From assembly GCF_000717875.1 (NCBI RefSeq), contig NZ_JOCT01000029.1, positions 1 through 64,000 of the forward strand: DNA of 64,000 nt, read 5' to 3'. Below the pieces are notes generated by a model. The model was not told the DNA's origin. It did no database searches and saw only the letters and a list, made by a program, of their open reading frames with translations. The position numbers and the translations under genes are program-made. Positions within the stretch are counted from its first letter, which is position 1. Every line of letters starts with the position of its first letter. Source of the stretch: Streptomyces sp. NRRL S-455. Its GTDB lineage: Bacteria > Actinomycetota > Actinomycetes > Streptomycetales > Streptomycetaceae. Below, piece after piece: positions 14,221 to 20,738 of this stretch.

Positions 14221-14622
14221 ATGGGCATAGACAGATCCATTTCCACCCGGGCCCGTGAGGCCTTGCGCCGCATCGAGCGGCTGGAAGCGGAGCGGCGGCG
14301 CGTGCAACGCTCCCTGGCCCGGTGCACCCCCGGCTCCCCGTACGCACGGGAGCTGGACGAACAACTCGCGGAGCTGGACGTGCGGATCGAGCACTGGGGT
14401 GCGATCGTCGTCCGGGCCGAGGCCGAGGGCTTCCGGGTCTGGACCCGGGCAGACTTCCGCCGTGGCGACTTCGTCCGGTACCGGGGCGACTGGTACGAGG
14501 TGCTGCGCGCCAACCCGAAGTCTCTGACGGTTCCGCACGGGCGCGGGACCTGGACGGTGCCCTACACCGACGTCTCGGGGCGCCGGAGCGGCGTGGATCA
14601 GGGCGCCGGGGACGCAGCGTGA
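14221..14622 (+). CDS. coiled-coil protein with C-terminal KOW-like module, 133 aa
   Basis: ATG 14221 follows AAGGAACAAGGGGAGGCCCGTC. An N-terminal coiled coil (AREALRRIERLEAERRRVQ) leads into a small beta module (RADFRRGDFVRYRGDWY, then EVLRANPKSLTVPHG). The same C-terminal module, RADFRVGDIVTVR...YRVKRVNAKTLTL, occurs in the DUF3560-like protein at 44437-44970. The two genes share a domain but differ at the N-terminus. Confidence 0.75.
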   Translation: MGIDRSISTRAREALRRIERLEAERRRVQRSLARCTPGSPYARELDEQLAELDVRIEHWGAIVVRAEAEGFRVWTRADFRRGDFVRYRGDWYEVLRANPKSLTVPHGRGTWTVPYTDVSGRRSGVDQGAGDAA

Positions 14623-14944
14623 AAGCGCTCCCCTAAGCTCCGACAGCTCCTCAATCCCAGGTGACCGACCGGTAATGCCAAGGCACCTTCCAGAACGTCC
14701 CGGGAGGTGCCTTGACCGTTGCCCCTGACAACTCCCTTGCAGATATGCGGAGTTGATGGTCATGCCCTCACATCGTGGACGATTGGTGAAAGCGACTGCC
14801 GCTGAGCTGGGACAACTCACAATCGGAAACATGTCTCTTACTTAGAGCGAGGGTCGTATTTATTCACGTGTGCGCCGTTCCAAACACAGGTGCATACAGC
14901 AATAGTTTGACCTGACAGTGTCACTGCGTCCGAGGAGTCGATAG
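14623..14944. other. 322-base non-coding region upstream of whiB-like gene
   Basis: Markedly more AT-rich than its surroundings. It holds a hairpin AAGGCACCT/AGGTGCCTT (14680-14713) likely to end the left-arm transcript, and an AT-rich stretch GTATTTATTCACGTG around 14850. No ORF is supported. A promoter for the WhiB gene must lie here, but no TTAATTAA-type element is present, so it is controlled differently. Confidence 0.6.
14680..14713 (+). terminator. intrinsic terminator
   Basis: AAGGCACCT (14680-14688) and AGGTGCCTT (14705-14713), a 9-bp stem whose 3' arm ends in TT. Confidence 0.55.
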
Positions 14945-15346
14945 GTGATACAGCGACTGGGCGGCGACTACGCTGCCTCTGAGGTGCGTTGGCAGGATGA
15001 CGCGCTGTGCGGCGGTCTCCCGCTGGGGGTGTTCGTACCGGACAAGGAGGATCCCAAGGGACTGGAAACCGCGCGCACGTACTGCAACCCGTGCCCCGTT
15101 CGGGGGACATGCCTGAGGTACGCGCTTACGTACGGGCTGCGTGGGTACTGGGGCGGCACCGACACGGCAGAGCGTCGGCGCCTCAAGGCGAAGAAAGACC
15201 GGGCCAAGTGCCCGTCCTGCACGAGTACGCGCGTCGTTGACATGGTGGACAGCCATGACGCACTGTGCCTGGCTTGTGGACTGTCGTGGCTCAGGGAGTC
15301 GGCCGCGCAGCCCCGCACCAGCACGCGAGTGCGTACTGTGGCCTGA
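14945..15346 (+). CDS. WhiB-like transcription factor with C-terminal zinc ribbon
   Basis: 133 aa, GTG start with GAGGAG upstream. Four Cys (22, 47, 50, 56) in the C-x(n)-CxxC-x5-C pattern that ligates a 4Fe-4S cluster in WhiB proteins, followed by the G-[YV]-W-G-G turn (residues 67-71) and a basic stretch (RRRLKAKKDR). An unusual extension (residues 84-133) adds CPSC and CLAC, a zinc ribbon. WhiB proteins bind the primary sigma factor and are typical of actinobacteria and their phages. The isolated position between the two arms and long upstream region fit a regulator of the lytic/lysogenic programme; that is inference. Confidence 0.93.
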   Translation: MIQRLGGDYAASEVRWQDDALCGGLPLGVFVPDKEDPKGLETARTYCNPCPVRGTCLRYALTYGLRGYWGGTDTAERRRLKAKKDRAKCPSCTSTRVVDMVDSHDALCLACGLSWLRESAAQPRTSTRVRTVA

Positions 15347-15381
15347 CGGCCCTCCCCGCTGTCATCGGGGAGGGCCGTCAG
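15343..15381. terminator. strong intrinsic terminator after whiB-like gene
   Basis: CTGACGGCCCTCCCCG and CGGGGAGGGCCGTCAG, a 16-bp perfect stem overlapping the stop codon. It also faces the minus-strand transcript. Confidence 0.8.
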
Positions 15382-15397
15382 TAAGAAACAACGTAGC

Positions 15398-15433
15398 GGC
15401 CGGGCGTCCACTGTTGTGAGTGGGTGCCCGGCC
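15398..15433. terminator. second terminator, likely for the minus-strand transcript
   Basis: GGCCGGGC and GCCCGGCC with a partly paired inner loop, followed by CTTTTGA. Together with 15343-15381 it separates the two convergent arms. Confidence 0.7.
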
Positions 15434-15470
15434 CTTTTGATTCAGATATTGCACACCCTGACAGGCGGTA

Positions 15471-16529
15471 TCACGCCGCGTACGCCTTGAAGCCGTTTTG
15501 CTCCTCGCGCGCCCTCTCCCACGCCTCCCACCAACGCCAGGCGTTGGCCGACAGCCGCAGGCCCTCGGCAACGGCGCGGCCGGCTTCCGCCCGCTCCGCC
15601 CGCAGGGCCGGCGAGTCGACCAGGCGTTTCAGCTCCCGGTACCAACGGCGTGGTGTGTCGGCGAGGACACCCGCTCCCCGCTCGTGCAGCCGGACGTACT
15701 CCACCCTGGGCGAAGCCACCCACGGGATGCCAAGGGCGCTCAGCTCCAGCGGCTTCAACCACGATTTGGCCGCGTTGAACCGGGTGTCCGCCAGTGGCGC
15801 AATCCCTATGCCGACGCCCTCGGCCACGGCGGCTGGCCAGCCCGCCACGTCCACGCCCGTACGGCCCTGGGGGTCCCGGGTCAGACCGAACGCGGCGCCG
15901 ACGCCGGTGGGGTCCCCGACGACCCGGAAATCCACGCCCTCGGACACCAGGCGGGCGACGGCCCCGCCGATCACGGCCGGATCGTCCGGGTGCGAGGCCA
16001 GTGCGGCCGGCCAGCCGATGACGTCGCCGTCCGTGTGCGGCGCCTCGTAGTAGGAGTCCGGCAGATGGTTGTAGATGACGTGGCCCCGGCCGTGCCGGGC
16101 GTAGCGCTCCAGCAACGCCGGCGTGGACACGGTCACCAGGGTCGCGTCCCGGCACGCAGCAGCGAGGTTCTGCCAGGAGTGCAGACCGCCGGAACGCGGG
16201 TGCATCGAGTCGTAGGCCGGGTTCCGGGGGTGCACGGTGGACAGGTCGTCGTCCACGTCCACCACCACGGCTATGCCCTTGCGCCGCAGCAGCGGAACAG
16301 CCTCGGCCATCCACTGGTGCGTGAGGCGCTGGAAGACGAGGACGTCCACGTCGTCCACGTCCAGGACGTCCTCCACGTGGTCGTCGGCGCCTATCTTCAG
16401 CTTCAGCCCCCGGTTGGCCGGCGGGCGTATCTCCACATCGTGCCCGGCCGCCGCAAGCAGCTCCGCAGCCCAGATGATCCTGAAGTATCCACAGCCGCCC
16501 ATGTCCGCCGGGTAGGTGACGACGCGCAT
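15471..16529 (-). CDS. glycosyltransferase, GT-B fold (GT4-like)
   Basis: 352 aa from ATG 16529 (MRVVTYPADMGGCGYFR). The N-terminal half has Rossmann-type strands (VLVFQRLTHQW, IAVVVDVDDDL). The C-terminal half has the donor-binding features of GT-B enzymes (FRVVGDPTG, IGIAPLADTRFNAAKS-WLKPLE). The NAAKSWLKPLE segment corresponds to the nucleotide-sugar-binding E-x7-E region. It is the last gene of the structural operon. Plausible targets are DNA, a virion protein or the host surface; with the RmlB-like enzyme at 55353 a phage-made sugar could be the donor (inference). Confidence 0.8.
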   Translation of the reverse strand: MRVVTYPADMGGCGYFRIIWAAELLAAAGHDVEIRPPANRGLKLKIGADDHVEDVLDVDDVDVLVFQRLTHQWMAEAVPLLRRKGIAVVVDVDDDLSTVHPRNPAYDSMHPRSGGLHSWQNLAAACRDATLVTVSTPALLERYARHGRGHVIYNHLPDSYYEAPHTDGDVIGWPAALASHPDDPAVIGGAVARLVSEGVDFRVVGDPTGVGAAFGLTRDPQGRTGVDVAGWPAAVAEGVGIGIAPLADTRFNAAKSWLKPLELSALGIPWVASPRVEYVRLHERGAGVLADTPRRWYRELKRLVDSPALRAERAEAGRAVAEGLRLSANAWRWWEAWERAREEQNGFKAYAA

Positions 16530-16569
16530 TCCTCGGTCTCCGTTCCCTGGTCGCCGCTCTGCTGCCGGA

Positions 16570-16779
16570 CTACTGCCCGGCCTTGTCCTCCGACGCACCC
16601 TTGCTGCGGGCCGTACGGCCCGTGGAGGCGCGCTTCTGCTCCGGCGCATGGCTCGGGCCGCCGGACTCCTCCACAGCCGTGAGACGGGCGCTCAGCTCCT
16701 CCAGGCGCTTCTCCAGCGGGGCAGTGGCGCGGGCCACCGCGTCGTCGATGACCGCGCGCATCCTCGCGTCCTGCGACAC
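16570..16779 (-). CDS. small coiled-coil protein, 69 aa
   Basis: GTG 16779 three bases after the endolysin stop. Begins MSQDARMRAVIDDAVARAT, then a coiled coil (PLEKRLEELSARLTAVEE) and a disordered basic tail. Placed immediately downstream of the amidase it may belong to the lysis module; function unknown. Confidence 0.65.
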   Translation of the reverse strand: MSQDARMRAVIDDAVARATAPLEKRLEELSARLTAVEESGGPSHAPEQKRASTGRTARSKGASEDKAGQ

Positions 16780-16781
16780 GG

Positions 16782-17753
16782 CTACGCCCCCACCTTCGCC
16801 TTGATGGCGTCCACGGCCCGCTTCAGCGCGGTGAGCTGCTCGCCGTTGGAGCGGGCCTGCGCCCGGATCTCCCGCACCGCCGTGGTGGTGGACTGCACGT
16901 GCGTGGCGAACGTCCAGTGCTTGTTCGTCGCGTAGTCGGCCGCATCCGACGGGGCGGTGAGGACGTCGTCCGTGGTGAAGATCTTCCGGACGTCGCTGCC
17001 CTCCAGCACCCCGCCCCCGGCGAGCAGCTTCGCCACCACCGCGTCGGCTATCTTGCCGATCTCCGTATTCGTCAGTGCCATGTCCTCTTCCTCTCCTGGG
17101 CTCCAGGTGCGGTCGTGGCGCAGCCGTTCGGCGACGTCCGCACGAAACTGCTTCGGCGTGAACTCGAACCGGCCCCGGCTGCCGTAGCCCGCCACCGGGC
17201 CGCGCGGGTCCGGTTTGCCCTCCACGCTCGTCTCCTTGTGGCAGGCGACCGACTCGGCCGACCAGCCGTAGTGACGGCAGATGGCCGCGTTGGTGCGCAC
17301 CCACGCGTCGTACTGGGCGCGCGGGTAGACGTCCTCGCCATCGCCCAGGTTCTCCGTCTCGATGCCGTAGCTGACGTCGTTGCCGTCGATGGTGCCCGAG
17401 GCCCGGGACGGCGCCGGGTGGACGGAGGCCTCGTCGCGGAAAGACTGGTAGGCGTTGATGGCCATCGGCCCGGCGTGGTTCGCGCGGCCGGCCGAGCACA
17501 TCGTGGCCGTACCGTCCTTGGCCAGGTGGATGTGCGCGAGCGGCGGCGGCAGGCCGGGCACGCCGTCCCGAGCGACGACGTCGCGGGAGTTCCGCCCGGC
17601 GGTGTGGTGGTTGAGGATCATCCGCACCGGGCCGAAGGCCAGGCCGGTCTCGTCATCCCGCTCCCGGGTGCGCCATCCCGGGTATTCGGAAACCCTCACG
17701 CCCTCCTCGCGGAGGATGCGTATGTACGTGTCAGGACTCATCGGTGATGCCAC
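16782..17753 (-). CDS. endolysin, N-acetylmuramoyl-L-alanine amidase (Amidase_2/PGRP type)
   Basis: 323 aa from GTG 17753, which has AGGGGG upstream; ATG 17741 is an alternative. Catalytic-domain features are ILNHHTAGRNS (first zinc His pair), GNDVSYGIETENLGDG, and VACHKETS with the distal His near residue 168. Residues beyond about 225 form an acidic, helical C-terminal region ending TALKRAVDAIKAKVGA that probably acts in wall binding or oligomerisation. Cleaves the amide between MurNAc and L-Ala. No signal peptide, so it depends on a holin. It heads the lysis cluster with three small membrane or coiled-coil genes upstream. Confidence 0.9.
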   Translation of the reverse strand: MASPMSPDTYIRILREEGVRVSEYPGWRTRERDDETGLAFGPVRMILNHHTAGRNSRDVVARDGVPGLPPPLAHIHLAKDGTATMCSAGRANHAGPMAINAYQSFRDEASVHPAPSRASGTIDGNDVSYGIETENLGDGEDVYPRAQYDAWVRTNAAICRHYGWSAESVACHKETSVEGKPDPRGPVAGYGSRGRFEFTPKQFRADVAERLRHDRTWSPGEEEDMALTNTEIGKIADAVVAKLLAGGGVLEGSDVRKIFTTDDVLTAPSDAADYATNKHWTFATHVQSTTTAVREIRAQARSNGEQLTALKRAVDAIKAKVGA

Positions 17754-18051
17754 GGCGGGCCCCCTCGATCTGCGTGTGGCCCACGAGCCACGCCTGGTAC
17801 AACATCAGCGCCCCGAACAGGGCGGCGAGGATGCCGCGCACGATGCGCAGCACCTCCACGTCCGCGCGGAACACGGTGACGCCTATGGAGATGGCCATGA
17901 ACGCCGCGATAGCCAGGGCCTTGATGACGAGCAGCCGGCCGACGAGGGTCCGCCACCACCGGGCGAGCAGGGTGTAGACGAGGACGAAGGACAGGCACCC
18001 GACGAGAGCGATCACACTGCCCGCGAGGTTCACCGTCTCCCCTGTCGTCAT
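17731..18051 (-). CDS. membrane protein, holin candidate, 106 aa
   Basis: Begins MTTGETVNLAGSVIALVG. Three predicted hydrophobic segments (about residues 8-28, 36-60, 68-90) with a polar C-terminus ending GITDES. It overlaps the endolysin start. Size, topology and place directly before the amidase fit a class I holin, but sequence alone does not prove it. Other candidates are at 18241 and 48699. Confidence 0.7.
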   Translation of the reverse strand: MTTGETVNLAGSVIALVGCLSFVLVYTLLARWWRTLVGRLLVIKALAIAAFMAISIGVTVFRADVEVLRIVRGILAALFGALMLYQAWLVGHTQIEGARRGITDES

Positions 18052-18269
18052 CGGAATTTGCCCCCAAGCGCGTCCTTGATCATCGGGGCGAAGTGATTCC
18101 GTTCACCCAACCGCCGCAGAGTACGTGAAATCTCCGAAATCACCGCCGTACGGGCTTGCGCCCGGGCGATGTCCTGTTCAAGGGACTGGAGGGCTTCGCG
18201 GACGGCCTGGACCTCGTCGCTGGACCGTCCGGGATCCGGCTCACTCTTCGGGCGCTTGCGCCAGGGCAC
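18048..18269 (-). CDS. small coiled-coil protein, 73 aa
   Basis: GTG start at 18269, stop overlapping the next ATG. Basic N-terminus (MPWRKRPKSEPDP), then a long amphipathic helix (VQAVREALQSLEQDIARAQ). Similar short helical proteins sit next to holin genes in other actinophages (DUF7620-like). Function unknown. Confidence 0.65.
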   Translation of the reverse strand: MPWRKRPKSEPDPGRSSDEVQAVREALQSLEQDIARAQARTAVISEISRTLRRLGERNHFAPMIKDALGGKFR

Positions 18270-18558
18270 GGCCGCCTCCTCGGTTGTCGCGGGCGGCTTC
18301 GGAGACCGCGTGCAGCACGCGCTCGGTGGTCTGGGCGGTACCCATCAGCATGTCGAGCTGCGCCTGCTGGATCTCGATGAGTTCCTGGCGGCCCTCGGCG
18401 AGGGTCTGCCAGAGCTGCACCTGCTGGTTGGCCTGCTCGCGCATCATGTCCACGGTGCTGCGTGGCACCAGCGCCCCGCGCAGCACCATGAGCACGACGA
18501 GCAGGACGATTCCGCCGGCGCCCAGCGTCGGGGTGAGGAACGCGGTGAATCCGTCCAC
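18241..18558 (-). CDS. single-TM plus coiled-coil protein, lysis-associated, 105 aa
   Basis: GTG 18558 lies just after the upstream TAG, and this decides the start over a longer frame. One hydrophobic helix (residues about 10-30, GAGGIVLLVVLMVLRGALV) is followed by a Gln-rich coiled coil. This topology resembles signal-anchor holin/antiholin or spanin-like accessory proteins of actinophages. It overlaps the next gene. Confidence 0.65.
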   Translation of the reverse strand: MDGFTAFLTPTLGAGGIVLLVVLMVLRGALVPRSTVDMMREQANQQVQLWQTLAEGRQELIEIQQAQLDMLMGTAQTTERVLHAVSEAARDNRGGGRALAQAPEE

Positions 18559-18560
18559 GG

Positions 18561-19040
18561 CTACAGCCCCGTCAGCCAGGAGAAGTCGGCGGCCTGGACG
18601 GCGCTGCACGCGGCGGCGATGTCGTCGTCCGTCAGCTCGCCCTTGTCCACCAGGGCGCGCACCAGGCCGACGAGCATCACGTCCTGGCTGAAGAGGATGG
18701 CCCGCTGCGCGGCGGGGAGGGCCGGGACGCTCACACCCAGCTTGGCCAGCAGCTCCTTGTGCGTGGTCCAGAACAGACCGAGAACCGATTTCACGGCCTG
18801 GCTGGACCCGGCCCGTGCGAACACCGCGCGGCTGCCCGTCTCGTCGTCCCCGAGGTCGCTCCAGGCGCCTGTGAGGCTGAGGCCCAGGGACGTGAGCGCG
18901 GCCTCTGTCTCGGTCTGGGCCGCCGTGCGGCTGGTGGCCCGCAGCGGTCTGGCCCGGGACTCCGTTGACAGCCCCGAGGCGTACCAGGTGCCGGTGTCGT
19001 ATTCGTAGTGCACCCGGACGGCGACGTATCCAGCGGGCAC
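18561..19040 (-). CDS. hypothetical structural-operon protein, 159 aa
   Basis: GTG 19040 preceded by AGGAGGAG. N-terminus is beta-like (AGYVAVRVHYEYDTGTWY), then helices, ending in a compact acidic helical domain (KGELTDDDIAAACSAVQ). Lies between tail-fibre-like genes and lysis genes. No family was recognised. Confidence 0.7.
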   Translation of the reverse strand: MPAGYVAVRVHYEYDTGTWYASGLSTESRARPLRATSRTAAQTETEAALTSLGLSLTGAWSDLGDDETGSRAVFARAGSSQAVKSVLGLFWTTHKELLAKLGVSVPALPAAQRAILFSQDVMLVGLVRALVDKGELTDDDIAAACSAVQAADFSWLTGL

Positions 19041-19048
19041 GGCTCCTC

Positions 19049-19585
19049 CTAGAACGGCAGCACGCTGATGCGCCGGGACTGGTAGTTGCCGGTTCCGCCG
19101 GCGACGCGGTACTTCATCGTGAACGTGTTGGACCCTGCGGTCAGGTCGTTGTGGAACACGGTGTTGCTGCACACCACACCGTTGTTGGCCACGCCGTAGG
19201 TGCCTACGCCCCGGTTGTCCGCCGGGGCGATGGAGGACGCGCCGCTGATCTCGTACGAGCAGCGGGAGCTGGACGTGCCGGTGTTGTGGATGGACGTCGA
19301 GATGACGACCAGGGCGCAGTTTCCGGTGGTCACGGTGAGGGACGGGCCGCTCGTGGCGTCCAGGTCGGTGTAGGACGTGGACGTGGTGACGTCGGCGGTG
19401 AGGTTCGTGGCCACCACGCCGTTGCGCTCAGCGATTTGGTTCGTCGCCGTGGTGACGAAGTACCCGCCGGGCGTGACCGCTTTGGCGGGGGCGGTCTCGG
19501 CGAGGTTGTCTCTCACGAACTGGTTGAACTGCGCCGCCGTGAAGACGGAGCCGGCGACTGCGGTCATGGGTGCTGTCCAGGCCAC
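19049..19585 (-). CDS. minor tail/fibre-like protein, paralogue A
   Basis: 178 aa. The N-terminus MAWTAPMTAVAGSVFTAAQ and the C-terminus (GSNTFTMKYRVAGGTGNY) are shared with the next gene. The middle is Thr/Ser-rich, with predicted beta-sandwich character (LTVTTGNCALVVISTSI). Many siphophage tail or fibre proteins start with an AxxFTAAxxNxxVRDN segment like this one. Probably an exposed virion protein. Confidence 0.75.
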   Translation of the reverse strand: MAWTAPMTAVAGSVFTAAQFNQFVRDNLAETAPAKAVTPGGYFVTTATNQIAERNGVVATNLTADVTTSTSYTDLDATSGPSLTVTTGNCALVVISTSIHNTGTSSSRCSYEISGASSIAPADNRGVGTYGVANNGVVCSNTVFHNDLTAGSNTFTMKYRVAGGTGNYQSRRISVLPF

Positions 19586-19599
19586 GGCCTGCTCCTCCC

Positions 19600-20142
19600 C
19601 TACAGCGGCAGGACCGCGATTTCGCGGTCCCGGAACGAGGCGGTACCGGACGCGCCGACCCGGTACTTCATGGTGAACGTGTTACTGCCGGCGTTGAGGC
19701 CGGTGAAGATGTGGAAGCTGCCGCCGCGTACGAAGTTGCCGGCGGTGATGCCGTCCACGCTGTGCTGCCAGGCGTTGGACGCGGCGACGGTGGAGGCGCC
19801 GGAGACGGCCACGGAGCACGCGGTCTCGTTGTTGTCGGCGTTGTGCGCGTGGCTGGCCGCGAACCACACGAACGCGATGTTGCCGGTGTCGACGGTGACC
19901 CGGGGGCCGACGGTGGTCAGGTCCACGAAGCTGGACGACGTCGTGGACTGCGTGGTGGAGACCGAGGCCTGCGTGGGAACGCGGGTGGTGATCGCGTTCG
20001 GGCCGGTGGAAACGAAAAGCTGGCTCGCGGCGGTTGCCTTCGCGGGCGCGGTCTCGTTCAGGTTGTCTCTCACGAACTGGTTGAACTGTGCCGCCGTGAA
20101 GGTCGCCCCAGCGACTGCGGTCATGGGTGCTGTCCAGGCCAT
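19600..20142 (-). CDS. minor tail/fibre-like protein, paralogue B
   Basis: 180 aa, a tandem duplicate of the previous gene. The first 36 residues are nearly identical (MAWTAPMTAVAGATFTAAQ onward) and so is the GSNTFTMKYRV region near the end. The middle differs, as expected for receptor-facing parts. AGGTGGCTTG upstream of the ATG contains an AGGTGG Shine-Dalgarno. Confidence 0.75.
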   Translation of the reverse strand: MAWTAPMTAVAGATFTAAQFNQFVRDNLNETAPAKATAASQLFVSTGPNAITTRVPTQASVSTTQSTTSSSFVDLTTVGPRVTVDTGNIAFVWFAASHAHNADNNETACSVAVSGASTVAASNAWQHSVDGITAGNFVRGGSFHIFTGLNAGSNTFTMKYRVGASGTASFRDREIAVLPL

Positions 20143-20188
20143 TGATCAAGCCACCTCCGGAGCCCGGCCGACCGGGAGTTTTGGGGGC

Positions 20189-20273
20189 TGTACCGCCTGT
20201 ACCCTCTGCTCCGTATAACGCTTATACGAGGCCAATTTTTCAGTCATGGGGAGAAGAGGGTACAGGCGGTACA
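20189..20273. repeat. nested inverted repeat in an AT-rich gap
   Basis: Perfect 19-bp arms TGTACCGCCTGTACCCTCT (20189-20207) and its complement (20255-20273), separated by 47 bases. Inside the gap is a second palindrome CGTATAA-CGC-TTATACG (20212-20228). The 205-base space between the genes at 20142 and 20348 has no convincing ORF and is unusually AT-rich. Possibly a replication, recombination or regulatory site. Confidence 0.75.
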
Positions 20274-20347
20274 CGTCTGTGAGTCTGCGCCCGACCTGCG
20301 GGTTTTCACCCTTAACAGTTATTGCGCCTAACGTTTTCGCGTGATCG

Positions 20348-20728
20348 TCAACGCACACCGTGGGCCTCGTTCTCGTCCTCAAGATCCCGGACGCTCTGCC
20401 CGTGAGGCAGGCCGAAACGGACCGCTACCGGATGGTCCGCCGGGTACCAGTTGCGGGTCCCGGGCACCGGCCGCCGGGTGAGCACCGCGAGGAGTTCGTG
20501 CTGGTTGTCCGGCCAGACGATGGGCGCCTGCATCCCGCAGTGCGAGCACATGTAGAAGTCCAGCGCCCGGTCCCTCGGCCCGCCCATGCGGGAGGGCCGG
20601 TACAGGAACTCCACGTTGCCGCAGCCCGGCCTTCCCGGCTCCGCCCCGGGCCGTGGGCAGTCGGCCACCCACTCCCCGCTGTAGACATACGCCCGTGCCA
20701 CCGGTGTCCGCTCGCGCGGTACCTCCAT
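20348..20728 (-). CDS. zinc-ribbon protein at the tail-tip locus, 126 aa
   Basis: ATG 20728 is preferred over ATG 20734 because GAGGGG lies 6 bases ahead. Two Cys pairs (DCPRPG...GCGNVEF and MCSHCGMQAP) form a rubredoxin-like zinc site. The C-terminal region is Pro/Arg-rich. It follows the large minor tail gene. Function unknown. Confidence 0.7.
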   Translation of the reverse strand: MEVPRERTPVARAYVYSGEWVADCPRPGAEPGRPGCGNVEFLYRPSRMGGPRDRALDFYMCSHCGMQAPIVWPDNQHELLAVLTRRPVPGTRNWYPADHPVAVRFGLPHGQSVRDLEDENEAHGVR

Positions 20729-20738
20729 CGCCATCCCC

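Noticed and set aside
14623..14944. Riboswitch upstream of the WhiB-like gene
   Set aside because: The region is AT-rich and has one terminator-like hairpin, but no recognisable aptamer core; insufficient evidence.
16782..17499. Alternative minus ORF overlapping the endolysin (from 17499)
   Set aside because: Only its last 69 codons are a real gene (16570-16779); the upstream part is out of frame with the amidase domain.
20146..20382. 78-codon minus ORF across the nested inverted repeat
   Set aside because: No Shine-Dalgarno, atypical codon and amino-acid usage, overlaps the end of the zinc-ribbon gene, and is interrupted in sense by the palindromes; better viewed as non-coding.
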